Assembly (NCBI GenBank): GCA_030550025.1
Contig: JAUQQC010000001.1
Span: 124,001-188,000, forward strand
Length of the DNA stretch: 64,000 bases
Reading direction: 5' to 3'
Source of the DNA: Acidobacteriota bacterium
Lineage (GTDB): Bacteria; Acidobacteriota; Blastocatellia; HR10
In this document: one piece after another, positions 34,569 through 44,635 of the stretch
Position numbering within the stretch: position 1 is the first letter of the stretch
How the letters are laid out: every line of letters begins with the position of its first letter
Notes under the pieces: model-generated
What the model was told of the DNA's origin: nothing
Seen by the model: the letters and a program-made list of their open reading frames with translations, nothing else
Database searches by the model: none
Made by a program: the position numbers and the translations under genes

Positions 34569-35860
34569 GGCTTGATGCGATAGAGCATACGAGGGAAGGG
34601 GATGGCCTCGCGCACATGCTCCAGACCGCAGATCCAAGCCACCGTGCGCTCGATCCCCAGTCCGAAACCCGCGTGGGGGACAGAACCATATCGCCGCAGA
34701 TCGAGATACCAATCGAAGGCTTCCTCCGGCAGATTATGCTCGCGAATCCGTTGCTTGAGCAATTCGAGGGAAGCAATGCGCTGCCCGCCGCCGATGATCT
34801 CCCCATAGCCTTCGGGCGCGAGCACGTCTACGCAGAGAGCCAGCTCCGGGCGTTCCGGATCCGGCTCCATGTAGAATGCTTTCACCGCTGCCGGATACCG
34901 GTGGATCATCACCGGCTTTTCGAACTGCTCGGACAAGTACGTCTCATGCGGCGCGCCGAAATCGTCTCCCCAGGAGAACTCGAAGCCGCCCTCCCGAAGC
35001 CGTTCGACCGCCTCATCATATCGAAGCCGAGGGAACGGTGGACGGATGTTCTCCAGTCGCGAGACGTCGCGTTCGAGTACCTGCAACTCCGCGCGCCGCC
35101 GTTCCAGCACCCGTTCGATGACGAAGGTCACCAATTGCTCGGCCAGCTCCATGACGTCTTCCAGCGTGGCATAGGCGACCTCCGGCTCGACCATCCAGAA
35201 CTCCGTCAGATGGCGTCGCGTCTTCGAGCGTTCCGCGCGGAAGGTCGGGCCGAAGCAGTAGACCTTCCCGAAGGCCATACACGCCGCCTCGTTATAGAGC
35301 TGGCCCGATTGCGTCAGGTAGGCCTTCTGATCCTCGAAGTAATTCACCTCGAAGAGCGTCGTCGTTCCCTCGCACGCCGCCGGCGTGAAGATCGGGGCGT
35401 CGCAGAGCACGAACCCATTCGAGTCCAAGAAATCCCGAATGGCGCGAATCACCTCATGGCGGATCTTCAAGACGGCGTGCGGTCGGCGCGAGCGGAGCCA
35501 CAGATGCCGGTGATCCAGAAGGAATTCGATCCCGTGATCCTTCTTCCCCAGCGGATACGGTTCGGCGATGCTGACGATCTCTGCATCGTGGATCTCGATC
35601 TCGTATCCTCCAGGCGCGCGCTTCTCCTCTCGGACCGTGCCGCGCACGATGAGCGACGATTCTTGCGGCAGATGCTCCAACTCATCCCAGACGCGCTCGG
35701 GGACTTGCGTTTTGAGAACGACGCCCTGGATGATCCCGGAACCATCTCGAATTTGCGGGAACATGATCTTGCCGCTGGAGCGCTTGTTGTAAAGCCATCC
35801 CTTCAGGACGACTTCCTGGCCGACATACTGGGCGATTTCGCTCACGTAGACATGCTTCAT
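34565..35860 (-). CDS. asnS: Asparaginyl-tRNA synthetase
   Basis: A 431-residue class IIb synthetase. An N-terminal OB-fold anticodon-binding domain ([20 protein letters not shown]) is followed by the catalytic core, with motif 2 [15 protein letters not shown] and motif 3 [36 protein letters not shown] is typical of AsnRS and not of AspRS. It charges tRNA-Asn. First gene of a four-gene operon, preceded by GAGGGGGAG. Confidence 0.96.
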   Translation of the reverse strand: MKHVYVSEIAQYVGQEVVLKGWLYNKRSSGKIMFPQIRDGSGIIQGVVLKTQVPERVWDELEHLPQESSLIVRGTVREEKRAPGGYEIEIHDAEIVSIAEPYPLGKKDHGIEFLLDHRHLWLRSRRPHAVLKIRHEVIRAIRDFLDSNGFVLCDAPIFTPAACEGTTTLFEVNYFEDQKAYLTQSGQLYNEAACMAFGKVYCFGPTFRAERSKTRRHLTEFWMVEPEVAYATLEDVMELAEQLVTFVIERVLERRRAELQVLERDVSRLENIRPPFPRLRYDEAVERLREGGFEFSWGDDFGAPHETYLSEQFEKPVMIHRYPAAVKAFYMEPDPERPELALCVDVLAPEGYGEIIGGGQRIASLELLKQRIREHNLPEEAFDWYLDLRRYGSVPHAGFGLGIERTVAWICGLEHVREAIPFPRMLYRIKP

Positions 35861-35918
35861 CGTTGCTCCCCCTCGCCTGAAACCTCCGGCGTCTTAATCC
35901 TAGCGCAGATGATGCCGC

Positions 35919-36257
35919 TCAGGCCAGCTGCTTCCATCGGATGAGAATCAAACCGGCGATCCCCAAGCCGATCGCCGCGCGGATGAGATGGTCTGTGAGT
36001 CGAACATCCCCCGAGGAGGAGAGGTCCATATGGAGGGCCAACGCGCTGAGGGCGACGAGCGTCACAAAGGCGACGACGGCAGCCCATTTTCGAGAGCGCC
36101 ACAGCCCGATGGCCGACGCCACTTGGGCGAAGCCCACCAGCGCGAATCCGAGCTGCGGCCGAAACGGAACGCCATACGCATCGGCGACGATTCCCCCAAG
36201 TAGATTCAAGACCCCATAGGTGCCTTGAATAGCCGCGACGACCCTCAAAATCTCCAT
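35919..36257 (-). CDS. Small four-helix membrane protein of unknown function
   Basis: A 112-residue protein of four predicted transmembrane helices: VVAAIQGTYGVLNLLGGIV, LGFALVGFAQVASAIGLW, WAAVVAFVTLVALSALAL and AIGLGIAGLILI. It has no recognised motif. ATG 36257 is preferred; an in-frame TTG further upstream is less likely. It lies upstream of asnS but is separated from it by 58 bp. Confidence 0.55.
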   Translation of the reverse strand: MEILRVVAAIQGTYGVLNLLGGIVADAYGVPFRPQLGFALVGFAQVASAIGLWRSRKWAAVVAFVTLVALSALALHMDLSSSGDVRLTDHLIRAAIGLGIAGLILIRWKQLA

Positions 36258-36477
36258 GGCTTCCGTCCGTGATCCGAGATCCCTCAAGATATGCGGCCAA
36301 ATGGTAGCGCGAATCCTCGCGATTCGCCAAGTCTCCAATGGCCGTCATCGAGATGGTTTCCTCAGCGTCCCGGGGAGACCGCCGGGATGACCGTCACACG
36401 AGTTCAGCTCGGTGGAGGATCAATCCACTAACGGGTAGAATTATGGTTTAACGAACGCTCCTTGAGGAGGGGACGTC

Positions 36478-37434
36478 GTGCCGGCCGCATCGGATGTCAT
36501 CGTTGTAGGGAGCATCAATGCCGATCTGGTCATTCGTGTGCCGCGACTCCCGCGACCTGGCGAGACCGTTTCCGGACACACGTTCAAGGTGTTTGGCGGG
36601 GGGAAAGGAGCGAATCAAGCCCTCGCCGTCGCGCGGTTGGGAGGGAAGGTGCGGCTCATCGGGAACGTGGGGACGGACGATTTCGGCGCGATGGTCATCA
36701 AGAGCCTCGCCAGCGGCGGCGTGAACGTCTCTCTGGTCGAGTGGCTGCCCGATGCCCACACCGGCGTCGCCCTGATTATGGTGGACGAGTCGGGGGAGAA
36801 CGCCATCGCGACGGCGCCCGGCGCGAATCGCCAATGGGCGACGCGAGGAGCCGTATACTTTCGGAATCTCTTCCAGACCTGTCATCCCTACACGACGGTG
36901 ATCCTGCAACTGGAGATCCCGCTGGAGATCGTCGAGGCCGTCACGGCAGCCGCTCGCGAGTGTGGCCTGCGCGTGATCTTGAATCCGGCTCCCGCTCGCC
37001 CACTGGAGGATGAACTTCTGCGGCGGGCCGACGTGATCACGCCGAATCGGCATGAGGCCTCGGAGTTGAGCCGAGTGAAGATCACCGATCTGAAGAGCGC
37101 GCGAGAGGCCGCTCGCATGTTGCTCGATCGAGGAACCGGGTGCGTCGTAATCACCTTGGGGGGAGAAGGAGCGGTGATCGCCACGCGCGCGGGAACTTTT
37201 CATGCGGCGCCGTTCGAGGTGAAGGCCGTGGATTGCACCGCGGCGGGCGATGCTTTCACCGGAGGCCTGGCGGTCGCCCTGAGTGAAGGTCTGGACCTTC
37301 TCTCAGCCGTGAGATTCGCCAATGCTTGCGGCGCGATCGCTGTCACCAAGGAAGGGGCGCAGCCTTCCATGCCCACGCGCGCGGAGGTCGAAGAACTGCT
37401 CCGCACGCAAGCCCCGCCCGTCCGTCGGATCTGA
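36478..37434 (+). CDS. rbsK: Ribokinase (PfkB-family sugar kinase)
   Basis: A 318-residue PfkB kinase. VVGSINADLVIRVPRLPRPGETV and FGGGKGANQALAVARLGG are the N-terminal ribokinase signature. DCTAAGDAFTGGLAVAL holds the catalytic Asp in the GAGD-type anion hole. It phosphorylates ribose or a similar sugar. GTG start with GAGGAGGGG upstream. No sugar transporter is adjacent, so another pentose or nucleoside substrate is possible. Confidence 0.85.
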   Translation: MPAASDVIVVGSINADLVIRVPRLPRPGETVSGHTFKVFGGGKGANQALAVARLGGKVRLIGNVGTDDFGAMVIKSLASGGVNVSLVEWLPDAHTGVALIMVDESGENAIATAPGANRQWATRGAVYFRNLFQTCHPYTTVILQLEIPLEIVEAVTAAARECGLRVILNPAPARPLEDELLRRADVITPNRHEASELSRVKITDLKSAREAARMLLDRGTGCVVITLGGEGAVIATRAGTFHAAPFEVKAVDCTAAGDAFTGGLAVALSEGLDLLSAVRFANACGAIAVTKEGAQPSMPTRAEVEELLRTQAPPVRRI

Positions 37435-37557
37435 ATGGCATGGTGGACTTTCGAATCCGACGCAAACCCGCGCGAGTCAGAGTGGGAGCCTCATCTGGGG
37501 AGGGAGAAGATCGCGCGTGGTCCGGAATCGCCCCCTAACTCTTTCAGGCGAATCTTC

Positions 37558-37633
37558 TGGTGGACCGGAGGAGATTCGAACTCCCGACCTCCAGAGTGCG
37601 ATTCTGGCGCTCTCCCAGCTGAGCTACCGGCCC
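37558..37633 (-). tRNA. tRNA-Ala (CGC anticodon)
   Basis: A complete 76-nt cloverleaf with encoded CCA. The acceptor stem GGGCCGG/CCGGTCC includes a G3:U70 pair, the alanine identity element. The anticodon stem CCAGA/TCTGG encloses ATCGCAC, giving anticodon CGC (reads GCG codons). The T-loop has GTTCGAATC. Confidence 0.95.
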
Positions 37634-37649
37634 ACCAGCACCGTAACGG

Positions 37650-37679
37650 ATCATACCGGAACACCGACGGGCATGTCAA
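37650..37679 (-). promoter_or_regulatory. Sigma-70 promoter of tRNA-Ala
   Basis: On the minus strand TTGACA and TATGAT are separated by 18 bp, placing the transcription start about 10 bp before the tRNA 5' end. Confidence 0.7.
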
Positions 37680-37742
37680 GGTACTGTCATCGCGCGGCTC
37701 AGCACCACGGTCTCGTGCGAAGCGCCCCTTGTTCGTTGCGGC

Positions 37743-38153
37743 TTAAAAGATGCGTTTGAAGGCCTTTCCGACGGCTTTGCCAGCTTTTCCAACGGCCTTT
37801 CCGGCGGCCTTGCCGCCTTTGGCCGCCGCTTTCCCTGCTTCCGTCGTTCCTTGAGCCGTCGCCTCACCAGCCGCTGCGGCGCCCTTCGCCGTCGTCTTTC
37901 CTGCCGAAGCGCTGGCCTTCGCTGTCGCTCGCGCCCCGGTGCTCGTAGCTTTCGCCGTCGCTTCACCCGCTTGCGCTGCCGCTTGGCCCGTAGCTTGGCC
38001 TCCCGCACTCGTCCCTCTCACGACGGCGTTCCGATCCTTCTGCGGATGCGCTGCGCCCTTCACCGAATCAGGTGGTCCGACGGGAAGTCCCAATCCCCCA
38101 GCGAAGATGCTGAAGACGAGACCTAGGACGACGATCCGTCTTCTCTCGCGCAT
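37743..38153 (-). CDS. Exported Ala/Lys/Gly-rich low-complexity protein
   Basis: A 136-residue protein with an N-terminal signal or anchor (RIVVLGLVFSIFAGGLGL), then repeats of the form A-G-x-A-T-A-K and G-K-A-A-x-K, ending KAVGKAFKRIF. The repeat tail is very basic and resembles histone-H1-like or nucleic-acid-binding tails, but the signal peptide places it outside the cytoplasm. Function is unknown. GGGAGGT precedes the ATG. The repeat bias makes homology calls unreliable. Confidence 0.65.
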   Translation of the reverse strand: MRERRRIVVLGLVFSIFAGGLGLPVGPPDSVKGAAHPQKDRNAVVRGTSAGGQATGQAAAQAGEATAKATSTGARATAKASASAGKTTAKGAAAAGEATAQGTTEAGKAAAKGGKAAGKAVGKAGKAVGKAFKRIF

Positions 38154-38233
38154 CGTTTACCTCCCTCGTGTCATGTGGCAGAATTGAAACCTCCAAACGC
38201 CATTCGGCTGTAGTGTATGAGAGGCGACAGGGG

Positions 38234-39337
38234 ATGTCAATAATTTGCTCGAACGATCAGGCGTCACGTCGCATGGCAACTGGGCTTCGACGACTCCTGA
38301 TTGGCGGGGCCCTCATCGGCCTGGGGATCGGTCCCTCCGGGATCTTCGCGCAGAGGCCGAAACCCGGCGGGGAGCCCATCGTCGAGTTGCGCTCCGATCT
38401 CGTCTCCTTCACCGTTTCGGTCATCGGCCCGAGAGGGGAGCGCTTGCGCCATCTCACGCGCGAGGATTTCCTCGTATACGAGGACGGAGAGCGGCAGCAG
38501 ATCTCGCATTTCGCCACGGTGGACGCTCCGGTAGACATCGTCCTGCTCCTGGACACAAGCGGCAGCATGCGCGGTGAGCTGAAGACGGTCCAGCGCGCAG
38601 CGGCGCGATTCATCGAACAGATGCGCCCGCAGGATCGCGTGGCCATCGTCGAGTTCAACCGCGAAGCGATTCTGCATCAGGATTTCACGTCGGAGCGAAA
38701 GCGAGCAATCGGCGCTGTGCGAGACTTGAGAGCGGGCTCGGCGACCGCTTTTTATGACGCGCTGGCTGTCGTCGCCGACGAATTGTTGCGCTCGGCATCT
38801 GAGCGGAAGGCGATCGTCGCGCTCACCGATGGCGTAGATTCGGCGAGCGTCTACGACTTCTCCGAGGCAGCGAGGCGACTGGAGCAGGCTGCTGTTGCGG
38901 TGTACATCGTCGAGCTGGATACTGAAGCATTTGTGATCGGGGGCATACGGCGCGGGGAGCTCACGCTCTCGCCGGCACAGTTGGAGCGGTATCGGCGGGC
39001 ATATCGCCCGCAGGATCTCCCGCTTCGGTATCGCAACCCTTTCTTCTTCACGGAGGGGGAACTGGTCGAGATCACGCGCGGGCTGTATCGTCTGGCCCGG
39101 CAAGAACTGCGGCAGTTGGCCGAGCGGACTGGCGGGCGCGTTTATCCGCTGCGGCAGCTCTCGCACCTGGACCAGGCGTATGCGGAAATTCAAGCTGAGC
39201 TGGGGACGCTCTACAGCATCGGCTATTATCCGAGTCGTCAGGAACGGGATGGCCGCTGGCGCTCGCTGCGCGTGGAGGTCACTGTTGCTGGCGCTCGCGT
39301 GCATGCCCGATCCGGATATTGGGCTCCTTCAAAGTGA
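38234..39337 (+). CDS. Secreted VWA-domain protein of the acidobacterial type
   Basis: A 367-residue protein with an N-terminal hydrophobic export signal, an Ig-like segment (VELRSDLVSFTVSVIGPRG...LTREDFLVYEDG) and a von Willebrand A domain. The MIDAS motif is DTSGSM, with TDGVDSAS further on. The architecture is common in Acidobacteriota. The C-terminal ELGTLYSIGYYPS is shared by this group. Function is unknown; metal-dependent protein binding is likely. The start could also be ATG 38273. Confidence 0.82.
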   Translation: MSIICSNDQASRRMATGLRRLLIGGALIGLGIGPSGIFAQRPKPGGEPIVELRSDLVSFTVSVIGPRGERLRHLTREDFLVYEDGERQQISHFATVDAPVDIVLLLDTSGSMRGELKTVQRAAARFIEQMRPQDRVAIVEFNREAILHQDFTSERKRAIGAVRDLRAGSATAFYDALAVVADELLRSASERKAIVALTDGVDSASVYDFSEAARRLEQAAVAVYIVELDTEAFVIGGIRRGELTLSPAQLERYRRAYRPQDLPLRYRNPFFFTEGELVEITRGLYRLARQELRQLAERTGGRVYPLRQLSHLDQAYAEIQAELGTLYSIGYYPSRQERDGRWRSLRVEVTVAGARVHARSGYWAPSK

Positions 39338-39343
39338 GGTCCC

Positions 39344-40654
39344 ATGCAAAACCGATGGCGATTCTCTGCGATCTTCCTATTCCTCGTGCTGGAGGTCGTG
39401 GCTCGGACATTCGCTTCTATCTCTCCAGGGACTCCGCATCTCGCTCAAGAGCTCGTGGTGAGCGCACCGATCGTGGGCGATGTGACGGCGGACGGCGCAC
39501 TGATCTGGACGCGGGCGAATCGAGAAGCGATCGTGCAGGTCGAATATGGGAAGGATGCCGAGTTGGGGATGTCTCAATTCACGGAGCCTGTCCGGCTCTC
39601 TCCAGATCGGGATTTCACGGCCAAGATTCCGCTCGATGGGCTCCTGCCCCACACGCGATATTTCTATCGCCTCCATGCGCGGGATTCCGGAGATCCTTCG
39701 CGCGCGTTCGTGAGCTCGATTGGAACGTTTCTGACGGCGCCCGCGCAGGACGAGTGGGGGGCACTCACGTTCGCCTACAGCGGGGATGCGGGCGAGGCCT
39801 ATCAACCGTTCCGGCTCTTTGATGCCATCCGCACGCAGCGTCCCGATTTCTTTCTCTTCCTCGGCGATACGATTTACGCCGATCAAAGTCCGGGGCCGGA
39901 GGCGAAGACGCTCGCGGAATATCGCCTGAAGTATCAAGGGAATCGGAAGGACGCGGCCTTTCAACGACTGGCGCGCGAGACGTCGTTTTACGTCATCTGG
40001 GACGATCACGAGATCGCCAACAATGCCAACCGTGCGCATCCGCGTCTTCTCACCGCGCGTCGGGCATTCCTCGAATATTGGCCGATTCGTGAAGATGCCG
40101 CGGGGGAAACGCGGCTCTATCGCTCGTTTCGGTGGGGACGGGCCGCCGAGCTCTTCATCCTCGATTGTCGCCAGTATCGGAGCCCGCAGGCGGAGCGAGA
40201 CGGACCTTCGAAGACCATGCTCGGGGCGGAGCAGAAGGCATGGCTGAAGGCGGCGTTACTCGCCTCCCCGGCGGCCTTCAAATTCATCGCCACGACCGTT
40301 CCCTTGAAATATCACACGCGCGATTCCTGGGAGGGATATCGGATCGAGCGACAGGAGCTTTTAGAGTTCATTCGCACCAATGGCATCGCGCATGTGATCT
40401 TCCTGGCGGCCGACGTTCATTATGCGGCCGTACTGCGCCATGTCGAGGGCGTCGTCGAGATCATCGCCGGACCGATCGCTCAATTCCCTTCGCCGATCGC
40501 CTTCGTCGGACGTCGGCCTGAGGTCGAGTTCACGGCGGTGAACATGTACACTTATGCCCTCGTGCACGTGTTCCTCACGGATGGTGAGCCGCGCGCGGAG
40601 ATATCGCTCTTCAATGCCGCGGGGAAGCGCCTGCACACGACGCGAGTGCCGTGA
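39344..40654 (+). CDS. PhoD-family alkaline phosphatase/phosphodiesterase
   Basis: A 436-residue secreted metallophosphatase. After a signal peptide comes a fibronectin-like N-terminal domain (VSAPIVGDVTADGALIWTRAN), then the PhoD catalytic domain with FAYSGDAG, FLFLGDTIYAD and VIWDDHEIANN metal and catalytic segments, and FLAADVHYAAVLRH near the end. It would release phosphate from phosphoesters in the periplasm. It starts 6 bp after the VWA gene and is probably cotranscribed. Confidence 0.85.
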   Translation: MQNRWRFSAIFLFLVLEVVARTFASISPGTPHLAQELVVSAPIVGDVTADGALIWTRANREAIVQVEYGKDAELGMSQFTEPVRLSPDRDFTAKIPLDGLLPHTRYFYRLHARDSGDPSRAFVSSIGTFLTAPAQDEWGALTFAYSGDAGEAYQPFRLFDAIRTQRPDFFLFLGDTIYADQSPGPEAKTLAEYRLKYQGNRKDAAFQRLARETSFYVIWDDHEIANNANRAHPRLLTARRAFLEYWPIREDAAGETRLYRSFRWGRAAELFILDCRQYRSPQAERDGPSKTMLGAEQKAWLKAALLASPAAFKFIATTVPLKYHTRDSWEGYRIERQELLEFIRTNGIAHVIFLAADVHYAAVLRHVEGVVEIIAGPIAQFPSPIAFVGRRPEVEFTAVNMYTYALVHVFLTDGEPRAEISLFNAAGKRLHTTRVP

Positions 40655-40750
40655 GTCGGTCGCGGTCTACAGGGCCCCCCGATCCTCTCGGAGTCGGCCT
40701 TCGCGCGACTTCGTCCTGCGATATGCTTTGTTCGGTTCGCGCGGGGAGAG

Positions 40751-40963
40751 TTAGCGGCTGCGCGCCCTCTCCTTGGAGGCCTTCAGCGGATCCTTGAATC
40801 CAGTCTCTTGCTTCTTGCCATTGGCCGAGCAATCGTGTTCGGCGGCGCGCTGCCGGTAGTACGCCTCCTTATCCACCCCTTTCGAGATGTAGGCGACGAC
40901 GGTGAACGCCGCGAAACACTTAGGACAGATGAGTCGAATCGGCTTGGCCGCTGTGCGTGCCAT
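40751..40963 (-). CDS. Small zinc-ribbon-like protein
   Basis: A 70-residue basic protein with a CPKC knuckle (residues 13-16) and EHDC about 28 residues later, a possible C2HC zinc site. GGAGGGAGG lies at ideal distance from ATG 40963. The tail (KASKERARSR) is strongly basic. No known family was recognised; a nucleic-acid-binding or regulatory role is possible. Confidence 0.6.
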   Translation of the reverse strand: MARTAAKPIRLICPKCFAAFTVVAYISKGVDKEAYYRQRAAEHDCSANGKKQETGFKDPLKASKERARSR

Positions 40964-41094
40964 GATGCCTCCCTCCTTGTGCGATTGGATTGGGTGACGA
41001 CGTCGGTCGTCACAAAAGGCGAAAAGGTTGCCAGAAAAAGCGGAGGAAGTCAATGGCGCGCGGTGGCTCGCTTGAGCGCGACCGCAACGGCGAA

Positions 41095-41123
41095 TTGACA
41101 AACGGGCGGAGAGCCCATACCCT
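41095..41123 (+). promoter_or_regulatory. Sigma-70 promoter upstream of lepB
   Basis: TTGACA, 17 bp, TACCCT, with the start expected near 41130 and the lepB ATG at 41157. Confidence 0.5.
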
Positions 41124-41156
41124 TATTGCTCATGAGCGAGAGGTGGAGCGAGCGCG

Positions 41157-41903
41157 ATGAACGAGGAGTGCTATCGGATCGGTGAGCCGTCGGAGACCTC
41201 GAGGACTCCCTCACAGATCGAGGATCCACGCGCGCGTGTGGGGGACACTGTGAGTCTTTCCGCAGATGCGGTCGAAGGCGAGGCGCATCGTTGGCCGGAA
41301 TCGGTCCTGTGGGAGGGGAGCGTCCCGGAAGATGGCTCTGGGACGAGAGCGGCGTCGGAGGCGCGAGCACCGCGAGATTGGGTCGCGCTCGGGCGAGAGG
41401 TTCGCGCTTTCCTGCGCGATCTCGCCCTCACGGTGCTCGTCGCGATCGTGATCGTCGCGTTCGTGATCCAGCCAGTGCGCGTCGAAGGGACAAGCATGCT
41501 GCCGCGCTTGCATGACGGCGAGCGCATCTTCGTGAACAAGTTCATCTACAAGTTCGAACCGATCCGGCGTGGCGACATCGTCGTCTTCTGGTATCCGAAC
41601 GATCCCTCGAAATCGTTCATCAAACGGGTGATCGGGCTGCCCGGCGAGACGATCTCCATTCGCCGGGGCGTCGTCCACATCAATGGGGAACCCTTGCCGG
41701 AGCCTTATTTGGATCCGAATCTTCACACGCGCGAGGAGAATATGCCGCCCGTGTACGTGCGCGAGCATTACTATTTCGTCATGGGAGACAACCGCGATTC
41801 GAGCAACGATAGCCGACAGTGGGGGCTCGTGCCGGAGAAGTACATCTACGGGAAGGCCGTCTTCCGCTATTGGCCGCTCAGCAACATAGGCCGAGTACGA
41901 TAA
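41157..41903 (+). CDS. lepB: Signal peptidase I
   Basis: A 248-residue S26 leader peptidase. A charged ~85-residue cytoplasmic extension precedes one TM helix (LALTVLVAIVIVAFVIQPV). The catalytic Ser113 is in GTSMLP and Lys156 in FIKRVIGLPGE; MGDNRDSSNDSRQWGLV is the conserved box E region. It cleaves Sec and Tat signal peptides, including those of the many exported proteins here. A membrane-protein gene follows 6 bp later. Confidence 0.95.
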   Translation: MNEECYRIGEPSETSRTPSQIEDPRARVGDTVSLSADAVEGEAHRWPESVLWEGSVPEDGSGTRAASEARAPRDWVALGREVRAFLRDLALTVLVAIVIVAFVIQPVRVEGTSMLPRLHDGERIFVNKFIYKFEPIRRGDIVVFWYPNDPSKSFIKRVIGLPGETISIRRGVVHINGEPLPEPYLDPNLHTREENMPPVYVREHYYFVMGDNRDSSNDSRQWGLVPEKYIYGKAVFRYWPLSNIGRVR

Positions 41904-41909
41904 TCCCAC

Positions 41910-42743
41910 ATGTCCCGTATAATCCGAACTGCAGGCGAGCTTCTGTATGCCCCGTGGCGGGCGCTTGTGCGTCCCTTCGGGTGGGCGGAGATCGGTGGGG
42001 TGACTCTGCTGGCCCTCGGAGTCACGATGCTCTATGAGAGTAAGCTCACGGGGGTGTTCGAGCAGGTGCGCTACATGCTGAGCGCGCGCGGGCATTGGGA
42101 CGCCGTGTCCGCGCGCTACCTTTTGAGTGCGCTGCGCGAAGCGGCGCGGGAAGGGTTCGGATGGCTCGTCGTGCTGGGGATGGTCTTCGTCCCTCTCCTC
42201 CTCCTTTTCGGGAACGCGTTCTCGGTGCGGAAGTCGTTGCTCGTGCTTTGGCGCGAACAATACCGGCGGATATTGGGGGCGGCACTTTATGGGTGGACAG
42301 TGGCTCATGGTGTGATGGCCTTGCCGGTTTTCGTCCTGCTGCCGGAGTGGGCGCCGCGGTACGAGGCGGCTCTGGGGATCGCCGCGCTTCCGCCCTTCGC
42401 TTTCTTCATGGGGATCGCATTGCGGCAGGTCTTCCCGATGTCACTCGTTCGGACGCTGGCGGTTCTCCTTCCGGCTTTGGTCTCGCTGGCAGCGGCTCCC
42501 GTAGTGGGCAAGGTGTTCGTCCTCGTCGCGGCGTCGCCAGTGCTCGTGCTCATCGGGCATCAGCTTTTGACGCCCCATCTGCATCACGCCCTTGCCGCGA
42601 CCCGATCCTTCAGGGAGAGGGGATCACAGGCGAGCCCCAACCAAGCGGAGGACGTTGGAGAGATCGAACCGTCTCGCGCGGAAGGAGGTGGAGAGGGATC
42701 GGCCGAAGCCTCGTGTGCCGAGGGCCGATCCTCGGCGGTGTAA
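41910..42743 (+). CDS. Multi-pass membrane protein of unknown function
   Basis: A 277-residue protein with about five or six hydrophobic helices (for example [75 protein letters not shown]). A charged, Glu/Ser-rich tail follows. The layout recalls Yip1-type proteins, but no motif confirms this. It sits between lepB and carA and is probably cotranscribed with both. Confidence 0.65.
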   Translation: MSRIIRTAGELLYAPWRALVRPFGWAEIGGVTLLALGVTMLYESKLTGVFEQVRYMLSARGHWDAVSARYLLSALREAAREGFGWLVVLGMVFVPLLLLFGNAFSVRKSLLVLWREQYRRILGAALYGWTVAHGVMALPVFVLLPEWAPRYEAALGIAALPPFAFFMGIALRQVFPMSLVRTLAVLLPALVSLAAAPVVGKVFVLVAASPVLVLIGHQLLTPHLHHALAATRSFRERGSQASPNQAEDVGEIEPSRAEGGGEGSAEASCAEGRSSAV

Positions 42744-42757
42744 TCGAAGGGGGAGCT

Positions 42758-43888
42758 ATGGAGGCGATTCTCGCGCTCGAAGATGGTACGGTCTATCGCG
42801 GAGAAGCCTTCGGGGCGGAGGGGGAACGCGCCGGAGAGATCGTCTTCAATACCTCGATGACGGGATATCAGGAGATTTTGACTGATCCGTCCTATGCTGG
42901 GCAGATCGTCGTCATGACGTATCCGCACATCGGCAACTATGGGGTCAACTCGGCGGACATCGAGGCGCGGCGTCCGTTCGTCGAAGGCTTCGTCGTGCGC
43001 GAATATTCTCGGACGTTCAGCAATTGGCGTGCTGAGGCGAGCTTGGAGGATTATCTGCGGCATTATGGTATCGTCGGCATCGCTGAGATCGATACGCGAG
43101 CCTTAGTGCGACACATTCGGGAACGGGGAGCGATGCGCGCCTGTCTCTCGACGGAGACGCTCGATGCTGAGGAAGCCGTACGGCGGGCGCGCGCGGCCCC
43201 TCCGATGCTCGGCCTCGACCTGGCGAGTCGGGTGACGTGCGAGCATCCGTATGTGTGGAACGAGTGGGCGGCTCAGATGGATCCGGCGAACGATTCCACG
43301 GGGGCGTCTACGACGCGCTTCCACGTCGTGGCGTACGATTTCGGCATCAAGTTCAATATCCTGCGGCAGCTGGCCGCGCGCGGCTGCCGGGTGACGGTTG
43401 TGCCGGCGCACACCTCGGCCGAGGACGTGCTCGCGTTGAAGCCGGATGGCGTCTTCCTCTCCAACGGGCCGGGCGATCCGGAGCCCCTCACCAGCGTTGT
43501 GGCAAACATCCGACGCTTGATCGGGCGGCTCCCTATCTTCGGCATCTGCTTGGGGCATCAACTGCTTGGGCTCGCCTTCGGCGGACGCACCTATAAGCTG
43601 AAGTTCGGTCACCGGGGGGGGAATCAACCCGTGAAGAATCTTCGGACTGGACGCGTGGAGATCACGGCGCACAATCACGGATTCGCCGTCGCGGCGGAGA
43701 CGCTTCCACCAGAGATCGAGCCGACGCACATTAATCTGAACGATGGGACGCTCGAAGGCCTGCGCCATCGAGAGCTCCCCATCTTCTCCGTCCAATACCA
43801 TCCGGAGGCTTCGCCTGGCCCCCATGATGCGCTCTACCTCTTCGATGAATTCATTCGCTTGATGGAGTGGCATCGGCGCGAGCCCTGA
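42758..43888 (+). CDS. carA: Carbamoyl-phosphate synthase small subunit
   Basis: A 376-residue glutaminase subunit. The N-terminal domain ([25 protein letters not shown]) is CarA-specific. The class I amidotransferase domain has the nucleophile Cys in [13 protein letters not shown] and [21 protein letters not shown] with the His/Glu of the triad. It feeds ammonia to CarB for pyrimidines and arginine. carB is not in the window. The start at 42758 follows AAGGGGGAG. Confidence 0.95.
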   Translation: MEAILALEDGTVYRGEAFGAEGERAGEIVFNTSMTGYQEILTDPSYAGQIVVMTYPHIGNYGVNSADIEARRPFVEGFVVREYSRTFSNWRAEASLEDYLRHYGIVGIAEIDTRALVRHIRERGAMRACLSTETLDAEEAVRRARAAPPMLGLDLASRVTCEHPYVWNEWAAQMDPANDSTGASTTRFHVVAYDFGIKFNILRQLAARGCRVTVVPAHTSAEDVLALKPDGVFLSNGPGDPEPLTSVVANIRRLIGRLPIFGICLGHQLLGLAFGGRTYKLKFGHRGGNQPVKNLRTGRVEITAHNHGFAVAAETLPPEIEPTHINLNDGTLEGLRHRELPIFSVQYHPEASPGPHDALYLFDEFIRLMEWHRREP

Positions 43889-43987
43889 GCCGGTCAGAAG
43901 ATCGCCTAGTATAGTTTTGGCTGATGCGGAGAAAATCGGCAGAGGCTTCCCTCCGGGAGTCTCAATTGCGGAGATTTGAGCAAGCGC

Positions 43988-44635
43988 TCATTGTTCAGCG
44001 CGCTGCATGATAATATGGAGGGTGAGGGAAAACGTTTCCGGCGCGCGCGCGCGACGCAAGGAAGCGAACGTGAGCGTGAGACGAGCCGGCGCATGGCGCG
44101 GACCGGGCTCTCCGGCGAGCGCGAGGAAAAGCATTCCCCGCCGCGTCTCGTCGGGAGCGAGCGCGGGCGTGAAGGCGAAGGCCATCTCCGCGAAGGATCG
44201 TTCCAATTGCTCGCGCGACGTGATCCGATAGGCCGTGACGTCATAGTAGTCGAAGAGGTGGCGTAGCGCCTGCTTGGGCGAACGTAGGAGGAGGCGATTT
44301 CCGCTTTCATCATAGGCCTCCACGCGCACCCGGTGCAGTTGGACGGGTACGTCGCCGCGATTCCGCATCTCCAAATAGACCGGCAAAAGCCCAGCCAGCA
44401 GCAGATTCGCTCGAAAGAGCTCCAATTGCGCTTCTTCATCCACGAGCGCAGTCGCGCGAATCGCCAGGTCCGAGGTCTCCACCTCTCCGCGAGGGCTCTC
44501 CTCAGGGATACGGACCTGCGTGGGGACGCGAAACGGCGGAGCACAGGCCAGAAGCAGCCCGCACAAGCTCGCCAGCGCCCATAGGACGAAGGCTCTCGGC
44601 CCGAGAGGACCTCGATGCTTCCATCCACAGCTCAT
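43988..44635 (-). CDS. Lipoprotein of unknown function
   Basis: A 215-residue protein with a type II signal (LWALASLCGLLLAC, lipobox cysteine at residue 31). The mature domain is beta-rich, with an immunoglobulin-like core (PVYLEMRNRGDVPVQLHRVRVEAYDESG). No known family was recognised. It overlaps the upstream Crp-like regulator gene by 4 bp (ATGA), so expression is coupled to it. Confidence 0.7.
   Translation of the reverse strand: MSCGWKHRGPLGPRAFVLWALASLCGLLLACAPPFRVPTQVRIPEESPRGEVETSDLAIRATALVDEEAQLELFRANLLLAGLLPVYLEMRNRGDVPVQLHRVRVEAYDESGNRLLLRSPKQALRHLFDYYDVTAYRITSREQLERSFAEMAFAFTPALAPDETRRGMLFLALAGEPGPRHAPARLTLTFASLRRARAPETFSLTLHIIMQRAEQ

Noticed and set aside
37776-38010. Tandem repeat array in the Ala/Lys-rich region as a possible CRISPR or satellite
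   Set aside because: The repeats are irregular at DNA level and are explained by a low-complexity coding sequence.
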